Notes under the pieces: model-generated
What the model was told of the DNA's origin: nothing
Seen by the model: only the letters and a program-made list of their open reading frames with translations
The model's database searches: none
Made by a program: the position numbers and the translations under genes
DNA from: Larix sibirica
Taxonomy: Eukaryota > Streptophyta > Pinopsida > Pinales > Pinaceae
Direction of reading: 5' to 3'
Length of the DNA: 19,054 bases
Assembly: GCA_004151065.3 (NCBI GenBank)
Contig: NWUY0300001701.1
Span: 13,834 to 32,887, forward strand
Shown: piece after piece, positions 17,937 through 19,054 of the stretch
Position numbering within the stretch: the first letter of the stretch is position 1
Layout of the letters: each line of letters begins with the position of its first letter

Positions 17937-18986
17937 TCATATATTTGGCTTTAATCCCCAACCCCAAAGACCAGGGTCTAGAAAACTTCTCCAACACGAC
18001 TTGGTAACAAGAGATAAATTCAAACATTTAAGTTTTTTAACGCCCCAACCATTAAACATCTTCGGTCGGGCAATCGAATTCCAGGACGATAAATGCCATT
18101 TAGGATCAGCAACAACACCATTCCACATAAAGTTAGCAAAGAGCATTCTAAGTGCCTTGATGATGGACATTGGGACAATAAATGGGGAGAACCAGAAGAC
18201 AGGAATGCATTGCAGCACAGAGCACATAAGAGTGTGCCTACCTCCCAATGAAAGGTATTTAAAACCCCATCCAGTAATTCTTCTCCTAACTTTCTTAAGA
18301 AGCCACCCCCAATCAACAAACCTGAGGCCATTCGACTTAAGATAATATCCAAGATATCTGAAACCACAACTCAAATCCTTCCGTTGATAAGGTAGCATAT
18401 CACAAATATGAGTCAGCAAATCAGGATCGATACGATGGTACAGAAAAGCAAACTTGTGAGTACTGATATCCAACCCCGTAGCATTACAAAAGCACACATA
18501 AATGTCTTTAAAGTGCTCCCATTCACCCAAGGTACCCATCCCAAATAACAACACATCATCTACAAATAGCAGGTGAGTAAGATACAGAGCCGGAGCTACC
18601 TTTACACCTTTTATAACACCCTTTCTCCTAGCATCCGTAATCAGAAGGCTTAAACCTTCAATAGCAAGAATAAAAAGATAAGGCGATAAGGGGCAACCCT
18701 GACACAAACCCCTATCCCCACCGGAAAATGCATCAAACGGCGATCCATTCACTAAGACCAAGTATTTTGCAGTAGATACACAGGACATAATCCAATTCAC
18801 CGTTTCCAGAGGGATACCAATTTGAAGTAAAATGAACCGAAGAAAGGTCCAATCAAGCCTATCATAGGCTTTTACTAGGTCTACTTTCAGAACCAAGGAC
18901 GACAAATGCTTTTGATTAATGGAATGAAGGCCCTCCTGGGATAACCCCACTGCATCCAACAATTGCCTTGTAATGTCCCCATTCAA
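17937..18986 (-). pseudogene. LINE ORF2 fragment: reverse transcriptase domain
   Basis: A 349-residue open frame with the RT landmarks of LINE ORF2p. RQLLDAVGLSQEGLHSI lies at about 7-23. VLKVDLVKAYDRLDW (32-46) holds the first catalytic Asp at 36. GLCQGCPLSPYLFIL (93-107) is the substrate-binding motif. FVDD (141-144) holds the catalytic Asp pair (FADD in most plant LINEs). FRYLGYYL (209-216) follows, then a thumb region with GWGFKYLSLGGR. The frame has no real initiator: it opens with TTG and stays in frame upstream to a TAG near 19032, so the N terminus is missing or scrambled. The stop at 17937-17939 (after LKPNI) is premature, because conserved ORF2 sequence resumes just past it in another frame. 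Confidence 0.9.
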
Positions 18987-19054
18987 ATAAGTGCATAGTA
19001 AGACAATCCCATCAATCCTACTAGTTTCCTAAGTTGGATGGGCACATGTGGGAT

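Larger units (their letters stand above)
16321..19054 (-). mobile_element. Plant LINE (non-LTR retrotransposon), 3' part, cut by the right edge
   Basis: On the minus strand this gives, in the standard order, reverse transcriptase, the connection segment, zf-RVT, RNase H, a 3' UTR with AATAAA and a weak A-rich end. Such elements copy their RNA into the genome by target-primed reverse transcription. The endonuclease domain, ORF1 and the 5' end lie beyond 19054. It is GC-richer than the surrounding DNA and keeps all RT and RNase H catalytic residues, so it is much younger than the copy at 4575-6050. It is still broken by a stop and a frameshift. The target-site duplication cannot be tested because the 5' end is missing. 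Confidence 0.92.

Noticed and set aside
17848-18345. 165-codon plus-strand frame
   Set aside because: It is antisense to the clear RT domain on the minus strand.

Overview
The window looks like a repeat-dense, AT-rich intergenic stretch of a seed-plant nuclear genome. The evidence is two plant-type LINEs of the class with reverse transcriptase, a zf-RVT zinc finger and a C-terminal RNase H, a tRNA-derived SINE with target-site duplications, and a Copia-like LTR/primer-binding-site remnant. No intact cellular gene was recognised. The heavy decay and layering would suit a large plant genome, possibly a gymnosperm, but this is inference. One N lies near 3897.

Layout, left to right. 1-650: a tandem array of a ~120-bp unit running off the left edge. 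650-2650: AT-rich DNA with nothing recognisable. 2649-2818: a SINE inside a near-perfect 12-bp target-site duplication, followed directly by a 5'-truncated LINE-like 3' tail with AATAAA and poly(A) (2819-2928). 2929-4570: unrecognised. 4575-6050 (minus): the decayed C-terminal half of a LINE. 6060-8116 (minus): an unfamiliar decayed coding locus with an 11-residue repeat near its N terminus, an uncharacterised globular region, an acidic linker and a duplicated lysine-rich coiled coil; 7289-8116 is still open.

8040-10708 is the most unusual part. A module (A) matching the 5' flank and N terminus of that locus occurs three times, alternating with a second repeat block (B) present twice. The order and orientation are A1(-) B1(+) A2(+) B2(-) A3(-). 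A2 and A3 form a ~460-bp inverted repeat around an ~810-bp loop, and both keep the same short reading frame ending in a related C terminus.

10709-16320 is mostly unrecognised. It holds a possible Copia LTR plus tRNA-iMet-type primer-binding site (~11184-11692), degenerate short tandem repeats (12640-12950 and 13131-13250), and a frameshifted coding remnant followed by a retroposon-like 3' tail (14921-15378). 16321-19054 (minus) is a much better preserved LINE with RT, zf-RVT and RNase H domains, broken by a stop and a frameshift and cut by the right edge.

The pieces do not act as a pathway. They are successive layers of transposable elements. The exceptions that may represent an undescribed repetitive gene or element family are the 6060-8116 locus and its A/B satellite modules.
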